From NCBI GenBank assembly GCA_964019055.1, contig OZ025217.1:126501-190500 (forward strand): 64,000 bases of DNA, in the 5' to 3' direction. Position 1 is the first letter of the stretch, and every line of letters begins with the position of its first letter. Positions 45,501-60,000 of this stretch are shown here, one piece after another. Below the pieces are notes generated by a model. That model was given only the letters and a program-made list of their open reading frames with translations. It was not told where the DNA came from and ran no database searches. The position numbers and the translations under genes were made by a program. Origin of the DNA: Anthopleura xanthogrammica (lineage: Eukaryota; Cnidaria; Anthozoa; Actiniaria; Actiniidae).

Positions 45501-48500
45501 AATAATCACATTAATGAGGAAATTTGCAAAACGAGAAGTAGGACTGAGATTTCTGTTTCATAGAATTTAGGGAATGTTGGATACCTTTCACCTCAGGGAT
45601 CTCAGGCTTGATTCCTGGACTTGGCATCACATGTGAGTAGAGTTTGGTAGGTCTCTTCCTCAATTCAAGTTTTTTTTCTAGGTTGCCCAGTTTACAACCC
45701 TCTGCAAAACCCACTAAATTTCAATCTTAATGACCTGCATTAGAATGTGTTTGAGAGAGTGTTTGAGGATTTCATAACATTGAGGGTTCATCAAATAGAA
45801 AAATACTAACCTTATTCAGCTCAGCTTCTGTAGGGAACCCTAACCCATAAACACTATTTACTTTAGGATCAGACCACTGACCAAACTTCTGGGATGTCTT
45901 AGTGAAATTCATATTGGGAAATATTGTACTGTTGATGATGGCCTGAAAATACAATGATAGTCATGAGGATTATGATGATAATGATTGAAAATTAAATTTA
46001 TAATATCCATAACAAAAATGTCAAATTGAAAAAAATTATTATTATTAATGAAATCTTAAATGATTTTCAAGAGTTTTCCAATTTAATTAGAAAATGAAGA
46101 CAGGAAGTAATAAAAGCACTGATTTACTTTTATGTACTACAGATTTTCATACATAAAAAGAAGCAAGCCTGAGAATAATCTAGAACATGTGATATCAAGT
46201 ATTTATCACCTCCTATTTTTACACTTTGGTAAGGTAAATGTCATAACAGCACAGGTATTCACAAATAATGAAATCACATTAAGAGTGTTTATAGCATACA
46301 TTTCAGTAGGATTTGTAATTAACCAACAAGATGTAACATGTAGTACATAAACTAGCCAATGATATTAAAGGGTATACCAGTCATACAGGAAACTACATTC
46401 CTATTTTACATAACTATGTTATCATTTCCTTGACTGTTGTATGACAGTAGGAGTACAAATATTATAACTTGTGCTGTGTTTTTAACTCTAGTCCCTTGGG
46501 ATATAGTTCCTCTCGTTTATCCAGCACTAATACCTTGGTTTGTTGTTGTGCTATTAAACAGGCTGTACTTTACTCAATTAGTTCGGTTTTTCATTGATAT
46601 TTTGGGGTAATTTTGAGTAATGAGTCCCGTCTTGGGTTAATTCGCATTCTAACTCCTTGATTTGTTTATATGAATTTTGTCATAGTATTATTTATTCATG
46701 TTAATCACTTTCTGAATACATTTTTCGTTTCTTATTGCCATCACACGTTATATTAAACAGCAATAAGGTAGGACAAATGAAAAGGAAAAAGAAAAAACAT
46801 ATTCTTTGCTAATGAGTACAAAATTCATCAAGAAATAAATCAATGAAGTTGAGTTTAACTCTTTGAAGGTTAATTTATATTTATTTTCTTCATATTGAAT
46901 TGCGTCTTGAACGGGAAAACGACAAAAATAAACGTGTTGCTGTGAAAGTCTTAGCTTTTAGGTACTAATACTTTGACAAATCCTTGGTAAAAACACAACT
47001 ATTTGACAGATTTTTTCTTTATAAAACTCTTGGATATCAAAATGACATGTAATAGTTAAGTATAGAAGACACGATGCGTTTAGAAATGTTTCTAGAAAAC
47101 GCCGAAAACTGAGAATTGCGGTATAGCTAAGATACAAATAGAGAAAATTAGAGAAAAGCTTTGCTTCGATTTGTTTTGTTCAATATACTGTATCATCGGT
47201 ACACATTGTGTTTACACAGGGGAATTATTTCACCGAAATGCAAAAGAACATGTAAGAAGACAGTTTTCTGTAGGAAAACTAGAACATCTCTCAATAAAAC
47301 TGTGTAAAAATACGATCATTATACCTTGGCACCATCCACGGATATAATTCGGTGAGTTTCCTTGGTCTTGTCATAGTAAAATGATACGGTAACTGCTTGT
47401 TTTGAGCAAGGAATCCAGCTCTTCTTGGTGTTGGGGTCGATTTGAAAGACATGAGCCTTGCACGAAAAAACCGGTGATTCCCTGGTAAAAACAACGGTAA
47501 AATCAGTCAAGAACCATGTTTAACGCTACCTAAAGTAATAAACATTCATTGGCCTATCAATAAATTACCCCATCAACAAATGAAGAAGATAAAAAGCAGT
47601 TCAAATCAGTGTTTGTTGTGAAGATGTGCAGAGACTCGCTCAGCCGCCATCAAACTCAGCTCACTTTGTTTTCAACGACAACCACGCTCGCCTCAGACCT
47701 CCTCATGCTGCACGCCGCGGCGTCCGTCAAAAAATATCTTATTTTAATGTCTTCCAATTTTTCTTCACATTTTTTATTCTATCAGAGTTCGGTTAATTTG
47801 CTTTGAGAGGATAAGACGCTACAAATTAATCAATCAGTATCAAATAAAACAGCTTTGGTTGGTCAATAAATTATTTACTATTTCTTTTTGTGTCAGTTTT
47901 AAAAAGCTTACATTGTTTTTCCATGGCTTTTATCATAGTGGCAGCGATAAGTATTACTTTTTTTAAAACATTAAATCATTAATCATTAGGATCTCGAACA
48001 CTCCACAAGAAAACCTAAGACGACACAGGCTTTGTTTTGTGAAAATATCCCCAAGGTTCAGCTCAGCTGGAAAACAAGAATTTCTATCTTTTCATTACAG
48101 AAGTAACAAAAAATCACCTAGGTAGCAGGGCCAGACCCCCGGCCTTCTCTTCAATACACTGTGAACTAAATTACCGAGCAGCGTCTGTCTCCGAAAAGTC
48201 CAAGGCAGTAAAGATCAGTAAAGAAATGTTGCGTAAATCCTAACGAGGTCGTAATCAAATATATTAGACCATGAGCTCAGTTCCGTGGCTACGCGTGCCA
48301 GGCTTATAACGCAATCAACTAAAAACCGGCCCTGTTTGTTACTGCGGAAAACTGTTGAACCGATGACACCGGTATTTCTAGCTCTCCACTCAACCGTAGA
48401 TATAATTGTACTTACCTACCTAACCGAAAGTAACAACAATTCAAAACGACTTGAACAACAAACGTATGATATCCGAAAGTCAAACGCGCATAGTGTAGCC

Positions 48501-49735
48501 AACTTATGATGCCTTTATCAGTTTTAAACAGTGGGCTGAACCGACTAGAATTGATTTCCAGGTTATACCATGCGATATGGACTGCGATATGGGTTTAGAC
48601 GAACGTGATAAACTTCGACATCAGAAGCTGGTTATTACTAAGAGAGTAGTTTAAACAGTTTGAAATACTTCAAAGGTAAAACGACTTCAAAGCTTGCAGG
48701 AGGAATGCCAACAAACTCACCCCACATTTATCTTGAAAGCAGGTTCTTCAACATCCATGGTTACTTTGTTGACAGCCTGAAGTTTCTTTAAAGACGAAGG
48801 AAGGGTTGTTTTTCTTTTCTTGGATAGATGTTGGAGTGGATTCAATTACAAGCATTACAGATATACTGCAGTAAGTGATGTCAATCTTTTGACGCTATGG
48901 AATGTCAACAGAGCCTTTGTTCAAGCAACCAATAACGCGCAAACGTCAATCAATGTCCAGTATTGGTGATCTTGAAATTGTGCAATGGGGGAGTAATACA
49001 AATACCAAACTGGACTATCAAAAACAAACTTGTATATGTCAGAACTATACAAAAACTAATAATCTTGTTTGGCCATATAAACTGGTAATGTTTTGAGAAC
49101 TTCTCAAGTAGAAAAAAAGTTCACATAAATAAAACTTTTTAAAATAGACAAGGTGATACCTGATCTATCTGATCTTTCTTCTTTATTTTTCGACTTTGAC
49201 TTTAGATTTTAAGAAAGAAGCAAATGGAAATAAGCTGAGTTCCTTATGGTTTATTTGTTTCTTTCTTAAAAGACTTTGACTTTACAATATATATCACGAG
49301 GGGGAGGGGGTGAGATATCATGTGTTGTGAGGGAGGAGTGTGTGGGGAGGGGAAGAGCTCAAGGGGATCGATATGCCAGTTTTGATCCAGTTTTCTCCCT
49401 TCAATGTGCCCTTGACAAGCATGGTTACTTTTAACACACAGATATTTGACAATTTTGAACCACATTTTGAAACCAAAAATTTGAAGTCGTTCTGATTTAC
49501 AGTGTTTCAAAGATTCTTCTCCTCCCTCCATATTTTCGTGTAAGAAGAATATTTCTTTAAACCTTTTTATTCGTCCCATTTTTTTTTTCTTTATTTCTTT
49601 ATTTCTTTTACTTTTTTCTTGTTCCTCATTTTTTCCTGTTTCGGTCTTCCTGTGTACTCATGATAGCCAACTCACCATTCCCATAATGCCCTGTTCTCTT
49701 CGTCGCTCTTCTTCTTGTTCTTGATCGGCAGCCAT
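42579..49735 (-). CDS. HOMER: Homer scaffold protein (11 exons)
   Basis: Homer proteins link glutamate receptors, IP3 and ryanodine receptors and Shank by an N-terminal EVH1 domain and tetramerise by a C-terminal coiled coil. Exons on -: 49735-49676, 48776-48721, 47481-47325, 45942-45811, 45483-45283, 44193-44098, 43887-43784, 43539-43383, 43273-43154, 42899-42849 and 42761-42579; 438 aa. EVH1 is about residues 39-140, with [29 protein letters not shown] and [13 protein letters not shown] Ser/Thr-rich linker follows (exons 5-6), then a coiled coil from residue 255 to the end, including [20 protein letters not shown]. Family members are about 350-370 aa. The extra length comes partly from 38 residues before EVH1, encoded by the first two exons. 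Those exons are joined here because both phases match; translation might instead start at the Met in exon 2 (48756-48758). Confidence 0.9.
44338..44595. repeat. 84-bp tandem repeat, three copies, Homer intron 5
   Basis: The unit contains AATGGTAATAATATATGTTA and TATGACCAGGCCAATCAGAG. Copies are nearly identical. Confidence 0.85.
45105..45225. repeat. G/T-rich minisatellite of ~23-bp units, Homer intron 5
   Basis: About five imperfect units of GGTGTTGGTAAGTGGTTGCT. On the + strand they repeat GGTAAG, but the gene runs on -. Confidence 0.75.
45520..45720 (+). mobile_element. SINE-like copy in Homer intron 4
   Basis: AGGCTTGATTCCTGGAC (B-box-like) is followed by CACATGTGAGTAGAGTTTGG and TAGGTTGCCC. 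This is the same family as the copies near 26.2 kb and 52.6 kb. Confidence 0.55.
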
Positions 49736-49818
49736 CTTTGTTTATAGAACATTTCTATCAAATAATTAGTGAAAAAATAATTCTCTTTTGTAGGGGCTTT
49801 TCTTAAAAGTTGCCAGGA
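49736..49818. promoter_or_regulatory. Divergent promoter region Homer/GOLPH3
   Basis: Only 83 bp lie between the Homer exon 1 ATG and the GOLPH3 ATG, so transcription start sites and 5' leaders must be packed here or overlap coding sequence. No TATA box or other motif is clear. Confidence 0.6.
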
Positions 49819-51337
<1,519 letters not shown>

Positions 51338-51584
51338 TTTCTAAATGATTTGGTTATATTACTTATCCCCCATGACCCATGTATAATATTTACATGTAAA
51401 GATTATGGCACACACTACAGAAATCAATCAATCAATCAAACATGTATCTGTGAGTTGGCCAGTATTAAGAAGTAAGGAGAAGTCCTTGTTGGGTTAGGGT
51501 AGTGGGTAATGCACATGGAGGAACTGCACACTACGGTAAGTAAAAAGGAATAAAATCAATACCTATTTTTCTTTAAATATTCAT

Positions 51585-51866
51585 AGAGCATTGTAATATG
51601 TCTGTGAAATAGAATCAGTTATTTGTTGTTAACTAGTTGTTAGTTAGTAACTATTACTCACTATCACTCAACCAGAACATTCAAGTAGCAATACACTGGA
51701 GACATCAAATACACAAGAGACTAGGACCAGTAACAATGGCTTTAATCTTTGCATTTTCTGAAAGTCTATTTCCTCTTGTGTATTTGATGTCTCCAGTGTA
51801 TTGTTAACAACTAGTTAACAAAAAAAAACTTTGATTCTATTTCATGGACATATTGCAAGCACTCTA
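51585..51866. mobile_element. Foldback element, about 280 bp
   Basis: The outer arms AGAGCATTGTAATATGTC and its diverged inverse pair, continuing with TGAAATAGAATCA, GTTAACTAGTTGTTA and, innermost, CAATACACTGGAGACATCAA against its inverse (then ATACACAAGAG). It lies 250 bp after GOLPH3. Confidence 0.78.
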
Positions 51867-52519
51867 ATAATAATAATAATAATAACAACAATATTGTCCA
51901 TAAAATACTCTACAGCTCCATTTTTAATGCCAGAAAACAGATAGTGGATGGATAAGAAAATGTTTTTTTGTGTAGCTGTTAAATGTACCTTAGAAACAGT
52001 GGTAGCTTGATAGGGAATGTTTGAGGATCTAGATATGGGCCATTAAACCAATGGATTGTGTTATTACAGTGCTGCTAATATCCAACAATTATTAGGCAGC
52101 TATGTTGATGTGGATAGAGTGTTATTGTGTCTGGTGTGGAATGCTTACCAGATGAATGCAAAGATTGAGCATGGAGGGTAGTATTCGCCCTTCACTGTAG
52201 GCTGGTAATGGGATTCATAAGAATAGCAAACAAAAACAGCAGTGAATACTAAAAGTATAGGATGAGAGATTCAGGTTGGGAAATTAATGTTGTTAAACAA
52301 AATCTCTTGACAAAAAATATGATCAATAAAGAAGATAGAGGTTACATCAAACTGCCTTTTATGATACAATCCATAGAGCCCTGTAGCTAGAGAATCAAAA
52401 CAGTAGTTCTTTATGTGTTTTATTCGTGATTCTAAAATTATTACTTAGATTTAATACTAAGGTTCATGTGAATCAATAAACCAAGGCAAATTTGTATATT
52501 ACTCATTTGAGGTTTTGGT

Positions 52520-52700
52520 TTTTGTTCATTCCATCAAGGGAAGGAAGGGAAGTGTAGCAATAGTCGACTTGCCTCTCAACTCTGAAGTCTCAGGCTTGTT
52601 TCCTGGATTCAGCTTCACATGTCAGTAGAGTTTATTGGGTCTCTTATTTGATTTCATGGATTTTCTCCAAGTTCTCTGTTTTTCTTTTCTTTTTTTATTT
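52520..52700 (+). mobile_element. SINE-like copy after GOLPH3
   Basis: CAGGCTTGTTTCCTGGATTC, then CACATGTCAGTAGAGTTTATTGG (tail core GTAGAGTTTATTGG) and a TTCTCCAAGTTCTCTG end. Matches the family tail of the three other copies. Confidence 0.5.
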
Positions 52701-52870
52701 AAACATATTTTTCTCTGTGTGCTCTGCAAGAGCTGATAAACAGCTAATCGAGGAAGATCACTAAATAATTAATTATTTACAATATTTATGGAGTACTAAC
52801 AAACTAACAAGAAATTAAACAAATACCCTTTACAAATTTATATTAAACTAACAAGCTAAACTACATAATA

Positions 52871-53546
52871 TCAATCTGTGAGCTAGCCATGCCCTGACTT
52901 AGATCAGCCCAGAGGTTGTTTCAGGGTTTGATCTGTGAGTTAGCCATGCCCTGACTTAGATCAGCCCAGAGGTTGTTTCAGGGTTCAATCTGTGAGTTAG
53001 CCATGCCCTGACTTAGATCAGCCCAGAGGTTGTTTCAGGGTTCAATCTATGAGTTAGCTATGCCCTGACACCCTGACTTAGATCAGCCCAGAGGTTGTTT
53101 CAGGGTTCAATCTATGAGTTAGCTATGCCCTGACACCCTGACTTAGATCAGCCCAGAGGTTGTTTTAGGGTTCAATCTATGAGTTAGCTATGCCCTGACA
53201 CCCTGACTTAGATCAGCCCAGAGGTTGTTTCAGGGTTTGATCTGTGAGTTAGCCATGCCCTGACTTAGATCAGCCCAGAGGTTGTTTCAGGGTTCAATCT
53301 ATGAGTTAGCTATGCCCTGACACCCTGACTTAGATCAGCCCAGAGGTTGTTTCAGGGTTCAATCTGTGAGTTAGCTATGCCCTGACACCCTGACTTAGAT
53401 CAGCCCAGAGGTTGTTTCAGGGTTCAATCTGTGAGTTAGCTATGCCCTGACACCCTGACTTAGATCAGCCCAGGCATTGTTTCAGGGTTCAATCTGTGAG
53501 TTAGCCGTGCCCTGACTTAGATCAGCCCAGAGGTTGTTTCAGGGTA
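52871..53546. repeat. 57/68-bp minisatellite, about 11 copies
   Basis: The unit contains GAGTTAGCCATGCCCTGAC and TTAGATCAGCCCAGAGGTTG. Some units carry an 11-bp internal duplication (CACCCTGA...), so two unit lengths alternate. The array is about 550 bp downstream of the multi-PDZ gene's stop codon. Confidence 0.9.
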
Positions 53547-54095
53547 TCATAAAATCAAAGCTATTTTCTGGTTCTTTAAATTAATATACATAAGTCATTA
53601 ATTCATTTCATTCATTTTTTATTAACAGTGGAATGACTTAAATAACTTTGTACAATTACTACAACAGTGTGTAAAACGTTAGAAAAGAGTATTTTCATCT
53701 TGATAGTAACAAATGCTATTACAGCTGTGCGACAGGTTTATTGCTATCCTGTCCCAGCCACAAAGCACATCATGATATTAAATTATAAATAGTAAATAGA
53801 TGATTGTATGAAAATAAATAGTATTGAAATTTTCATCCTGCATGTCAAGTTACAGACTATATTAACTACTTCTGTTAGCAAATAGTTTTGTCAAGCATCA
53901 TACAACATGCCTATTGCAAATCTGGCCTCATTGTTAGAATAGTTATTGAGCACATTAACAAGATGGTGTGGTGACACTACTGCTATGGCCTGCACTCTTG
54001 TTTACTTGGGAAAGAAAACAAATATTTGGGTCACCCTACCTTCATTTAAACATGGCTTGATTCAATGGATTCTATAGTTAGAATTAATGTAGTTT

Positions 54096-57000
54096 TTAGT
54101 TGCGTCTTATTGTCATAAGCACAGTGCCATAAGGCAATGCACGAATAGTTTCTATGGCCTCTACGTTAGACATACTATGCATACTATGTCCATTCACATC
54201 TACAATCTCATCACCAGACTTTAGTTGGCCACTCCTTCCTGCAGCACTGTCTTTAAAAACGTACTTGACATAAATGGGTGTATCTCCGTAAAGAGAGTCG
54301 CGTCCTCCACCCAAGCTAAACCCTAATCCTGAGGCATTTTTCTCCAAGGTCACCTGTTTTACCGAAGGCTCTGTAGGTGTCTTACTTAGTATCTCTTTGA
54401 GTGTCTTACTGTTTCCTCCAGAAAGAAGTCTCTTCTTGAAGCGATCATAAGAGGAGTTGTTGTTGTCCCGTTCTAAGTCTAGAGGAACTTTTTCAAGTGA
54501 GAGAGATAATTCATTAGTTGACATGTTTATCAAGTTTCTCTTCCTGTTATTGTCTTCCTTGGTTGGCCATGCATCTGAATCATCCACAGGACTTTTATCA
54601 ACTAACTTCTCTTTTAAGAGATTAAGTGATGACAATGAAAGGCTTCTCCGCCTAGGTCCACGAGGGCGAGAAGCAACAATGACAACTCTCTTTGGGATGT
54701 CCTTCAAAAAGTTATTCACTTCAGCATTTGACATTCCTTTGACACCTTTGCCATTGATTGTTAGAATTTTGTCACCTTTTTTGATGCGACCATCTTTTGC
54801 AGCTATACTTGATGGACTGATGTGTTGTACCTGGTGAGGCAAGAAATAGTTAAAGAAATGTACTGAACATTATAAGTATTTAGATAAATCAATTCTTTTT
54901 GGTCATAAGATAAGGTAAGAATTTGCAATGTGAATGGGAAAGGAAATTGCTCTTCCATGTTCAGACATGGTAACATCACTACACAGTTGTTGAACTCTGC
55001 AATACTGAGCAGAAAGGTTATATACCCTTCCATGATATGCGAGGGAGGGTTCAATTCTTTCTAAAAGAATAAAACATTCTGTCATTCAACAAGGCTGCCA
55101 TCACATGATCACCCAAACAACACTTACTATTATATCAGGAGAGCTTGAATCCAGTCCATGGCTCATTGTCAATCCTATGCTGTTCTTATTATTCTTCCAC
55201 AGCACTACAGTAATGATGTCACAGTCCTCATTACTAATGGCCCAACTAACACTTTTGTTTGGTCTTGTTTTTTCCACCTCTTCCAGCCTTGCTTCTTCGG
55301 GTATGCCATCAATGATGGTGACAGGAACATCATTCTGACATAGATTCAGAGTAGGACTACTCGGTTCATAATCTTGATAATCATTAGAGGAATCTGACAA
55401 GAATAAGTAAGGTTGGTCATCACTTAGTGGGGACCCAAATGAAGACAGCGCAACAGAATGAGGTCGTGATATCACTCCATCTGAACCAGAACTAACTGCC
55501 ACATCGTCTACAGCCTTGGGTATTGTACTTGATTCTACTGCTGATGAGAAGGCTGGTTTCTGTTCCCCCAGTTGACGTCTTCTACCCAGTTCATCTACAT
55601 CAAGATCCTCACGCTCTTTTGTTCTTGCCACTGTCAACTTGACCAGCGGTGGGGTCTGTTTGAGTACCTCAAGAGCATGTGCATGTGTGACACCCACTAA
55701 ACACTCATCATTAACTTGCAGAAGTTGATCTCCAACTCGCAAACGTTGGCAATTATCAGCAGGCGTTCCTGGTTGGATGTGCTTGATGTACAGCATTCCC
55801 AAGGGCGTGTCTAGACCTCCGATAATCATCAGACCAATCGCCTTCTCTTCCTTCAACAACTAATACATAAATAACAAGCAGTTATTTCTTTGTGGTCTCA
55901 TGAGCAAGAAGAAGAAAAACGAGCTCTAGAAAAGCCACATTTAATGAAAACGTCAGCTGTAGAGTACAAGTGTATGGACAGAAGAACTGGCATAGAGTGA
56001 CCCTCTCCCCCCTCCCCCTTTGTAGAGTAGTTGTGCATGTGATACCTACCTGGACTGATATGACTCCCTCATCAACATCAGGCCCAGCATTCCTTGCATT
56101 GATGAGGTCCTGTAGGGTTGGTAAACTCTCATGTGGACCAGGCATGGTAAGGTGTGGAAGTGAAGATGACCGCCTCCGCCTGACTGCTGGAGGTGTGTAT
56201 ACTGCAGGCTTTGCTTTGGATTCTGTTGCCTGTTGCTCACGAGATCGATACGAGAAGCTTAGACTCTTAGTGATGCCAGAACTATTGGAAGGTCTTCTTT
56301 CGCTTGATGATACTTGAAGGGTGTTCAAAGAGCTGGATGATGTATCTGCTCTGTCAACTACAGGTCTCTTATCTTGCTCTGCCTCATCAAAGAATGAATA
56401 ATCAGGCGTTGATTCGTTTATGGTCTCATCTACAGGAATGACTTCGCTTTCAATCGCGCTGTTTTCCTGCAGATTTGTATCAACTTCTTCACTCGGAATT
56501 GGTGGTAGAGGTCGTGGGACGAAAGGTTCATCGTCATCTGAAGTAAAATCCTCCGTGTAATCATTTGTAACCCCGGTGATGTGCACAGCAGGTTGTACTG
56601 AAGTAAGACCTTCATCTATCTCAACACCCGCATAACCTTCCTTACTCTCAGCAGAAACAGTGACGGTCTTTCTTTCGGGTAAAATTCTAAATTTCAAGAA
56701 ATCAGGTTTTTTGGGGACGGGTGGTTTGTTGTTGGTTTTCATGTTAAGTAAGTAGGTAGGTTTCTTTGGAGGAGAAGGCTTGTTGTTCCTGGTTATTTGT
56801 TCCTCGTGGTCGACACTAACATCTAATGGGTTTACTCGTTGTAATTCTGGCAGATCTTCCCTGATATTTTCAAGTGTGTCATTTGGTTGTTCATTGGGCA
56901 CCAGGTCCTCTAGGTCCGGTCCACCTTCGGTCGTATCATCAGGAATACTTTCATCAAACGAGTCCCAGCTCCCCTCGTCAGAGTAATCCCATAAACTATC

Positions 57001-60000
57001 ATCATCACCCACGTGATCTAGTGAATGAGGAGGAGGTGGAGAAGAAATCCGCCTTGATCGTTTGTGTGGCGAGGACTTTGATGAAGACCTTGGTTTATGG
57101 ACAACAGCATATGTGTTTTCTTGATCAGCATGGTAAGAGGGAGGAAGAAGAGGTGTGACTGTATCACCTGATTCCATTGTTCTACTGTAGGGTGGTGGTA
57201 ACGGTGGCTTTGTTGGACTCGAGTCATTCCTGAAGGGAGACCTAAATCTTGGTTGCTTTTCTTTCTTCTCGTTTGGTTTGTTCTTCACTTGTTCAGTGAA
57301 ATTCCCTTTTGAACCAAACAACTTACTCCTCCATGAACCAAATTTCGAGTCTTGTGAAGCGGCCGGTAAATCAGGAGACTTCATTCTAGAGTCGCCATTG
57401 TCCTTCGTATTCTTCTTGCCATCTTTTTTCTTGAGAAAACCTGGTCGTTTGGTTGGAGAAAAAGGCGTCTTTTTGTCTTTCTTTGGAGCAACTTGGGTAT
57501 ACATGTCGACATCCTTTGGTTGGGACTCCAAAAGTGTAACTCCTGTTTCTTTATTCCTGTTCGTGGACTTGTCAGGAGAAGCTGTTTTTCTGTCTTTCTT
57601 AGGTATTACCTGGGCATATAGTTCAGAAGCATCTTGTTCAGATCCCAAAGAAGAAACTTCTATGTGTTTGCTGACATCAGTGGTGATTTTCCCTGGAGGT
57701 GGTGGTGCTCTATTTGCCTTGTGATGATCAATGACAGGAAGTGGTGGCGGTGGATGTTTTGGTTTAGTCACAGGTTTCGTGGTTCCTATCGTGTTGCATC
57801 GAATCCCAGTTGAAAGAGGATCATCAACTGATTCATACGTGAATGACAAAGATCTCGGGCTTCTTTGAACATAATTCTGGATGTCATCGTCTTTTGAATA
57901 CTCTAAACTATCAACAAGTTTCTTCTCATTCGACTCCTCATTTTGCTGACTGTGAGTTTCTTCCTTCACTGAAGGAATGGGTGAAGATCTATCCATGTGA
58001 TGATGCTTCGTTGAACTCAGTGATTCTTCCAATAACATCATGTCATGCAAGAAATCGAGTTCTTGATCACCCTTGGTTGACGATGAAGATGACGTGTCAG
58101 GGATACTTTCTGGTGCCATTCCTCCGACAATTGACAATCTTCGAAAATTACGAAGGTCATTTTCCCACATGCGATCGAGTGGTGGTAAAGTTGGCTGGAT
58201 GGACGATGCTGCATCACTAGAGCCTTCATCTTCCAGGGGAACGTCTGGCGGAGGAAGACTGCGTGGTGGTGGCGGTGGTGGAGGTAATATTTCATCCTCA
58301 ATGAAAGAAACATGGTTTCTATGAGAAACATCTTGATCTTTTTTGTCAATATTAAATTCTCTTTGTGGTGTGGGCTTGGCTTGGTTGTAAGCATCTTTCT
58401 GGTAGCTTTGTAATGGGGACAATGGTGGTGGTGGCGAGATTGGTGGAGAAGGGCTACGACACGGCGAGCCACTTGGTGGTGGTGGTGCTGGTGGTAGACT
58501 AGGCATATCATCATCAGGCAAGCAGTCTGGCAGGTTTAATCGTTCAGTACTTCCATCCTCGACTTCTGACTCGATTTTACCAGGAGGCGAAGGAGCAGGA
58601 GGGAGACTTTCCAAGTCATCTGCAAACAATGCAGTAAAGGCTGGTTTGACGGTGGATTTGTTGGGAGGTTCAAACAGACCAAGAAGTTTCAGTGCTTTAG
58701 GAGGAAGTGTAGACGGCAAAGTTGAAGCATCATCTTGAATTGATTCACTTTTACTTTTATCGTGGAATTTTCGATGCTTTAGTTTTGGAGAAAAGCTTTT
58801 TAATGGAGACTTCACTTTTGAAGGAGATTTTGGTGGCGTCGGTGGCGGTGGAAGGCTGTCATCCTCAAAATCAAACAAACTTGGTGGTTTTATAACGGTA
58901 CTTCTATCATTTTCAAGCCATGAATCTGCCGATGTAACAAATCCTTTTGGTACCATGTGAAAATCGTCCGAAAATATAATCGGTGGTCTGATTGGATGAT
59001 CTTCAGTGACGTAATCATGACGTCCTGGAGGAGGAGGGGCTGGTGGGAGACTCTCCGTGTCATCATTAAAGACACTTGGAGGCGAGATAGGATGATCCTC
59101 TAGGGTTTGTTCTAAGTCAGACAGTATGGTTTGGTCATCGTCCCCAAACAAGGGAGGAGGAGATAACGCAAGAGCATCTGGTTCGATATCAAAGTCACCT
59201 ACAGGAGGTGGAATAAAGCTAAGTTCATCATGTGAGTCTGAATACTCTGAAGGTGCGCAGACTTCTAGGACTGATTCCATCACAAGTGACGCAATGTCTT
59301 TCTCGTTGCTTTGTTCAGGTATTGGTGGAGGAGGGAAAGATGGTGGACCATCAATGTTTTTACGTGTTGATTCTACGTCTTCTAGACTTCCCTTAATGAT
59401 AACAGATTCTTCTTCCTTTGCAAGTGGACAAGCTGCTTGCTGTTCTTCAAGTCTTCCCTGTCGTTGTAATATTGGATTAAATTTGCTTGTTTCTTGTTCT
59501 CTTTCTGTATCCGAATACCCAAGATTTGTCGAACTCAAACCTTCCTCGTTGCTAAGGATGTCACCGTTGCTATCTAGAGGAAGAGGCGGAGGTGGAATGT
59601 TTGGGACGTCATCATCATCCAACATACTCTCCTCGTCTTCGTCTGTCACATCCAACTTTTCAAGTATAGGAACAGTTTTAAATAAAACATCGTCAGGTTT
59701 TGGTGCAAGGTTATCATGAAGTGATTCTGCAGACGAGTATGCCAGCGATGCTCGAGCACTTGTTGCCATTAGTAACGGGACTCTATCTTCTGATAAAGGT
59801 CTGGTGCGTATCTCCCTGTCACGTGGAGCTCTTGCCTCAATCAGTACTTTTCCTTTAGGACATGTCTTGATCATGGTGTTAACTTCTTCTGGTGTCTTTC
59901 CTTTGAGCTGGATGTTATTGACCGACAAAAGAATGTCACCAACCCTGTTGGGAAAACAACAATAACACAATAAGAAAGGGCTCAGAATACAAGTTCAGAC

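Larger units (their letters stand above)
51338..54095. other. Intergenic region between GOLPH3 and the multi-PDZ gene
   Basis: Convergent 3' flanks. Holds a foldback element, a SINE-like copy and a 57/68-bp array (listed separately), plus an (AAT)n tract at about 51867-51890. No coding exon recognised. Confidence 0.6.

Noticed and set aside
59126..59719. Plus-strand 197-codon Ser/Gly-rich frame
   Set aside because: Shadow of the proline-rich giant exon of the multi-PDZ gene on the minus strand.
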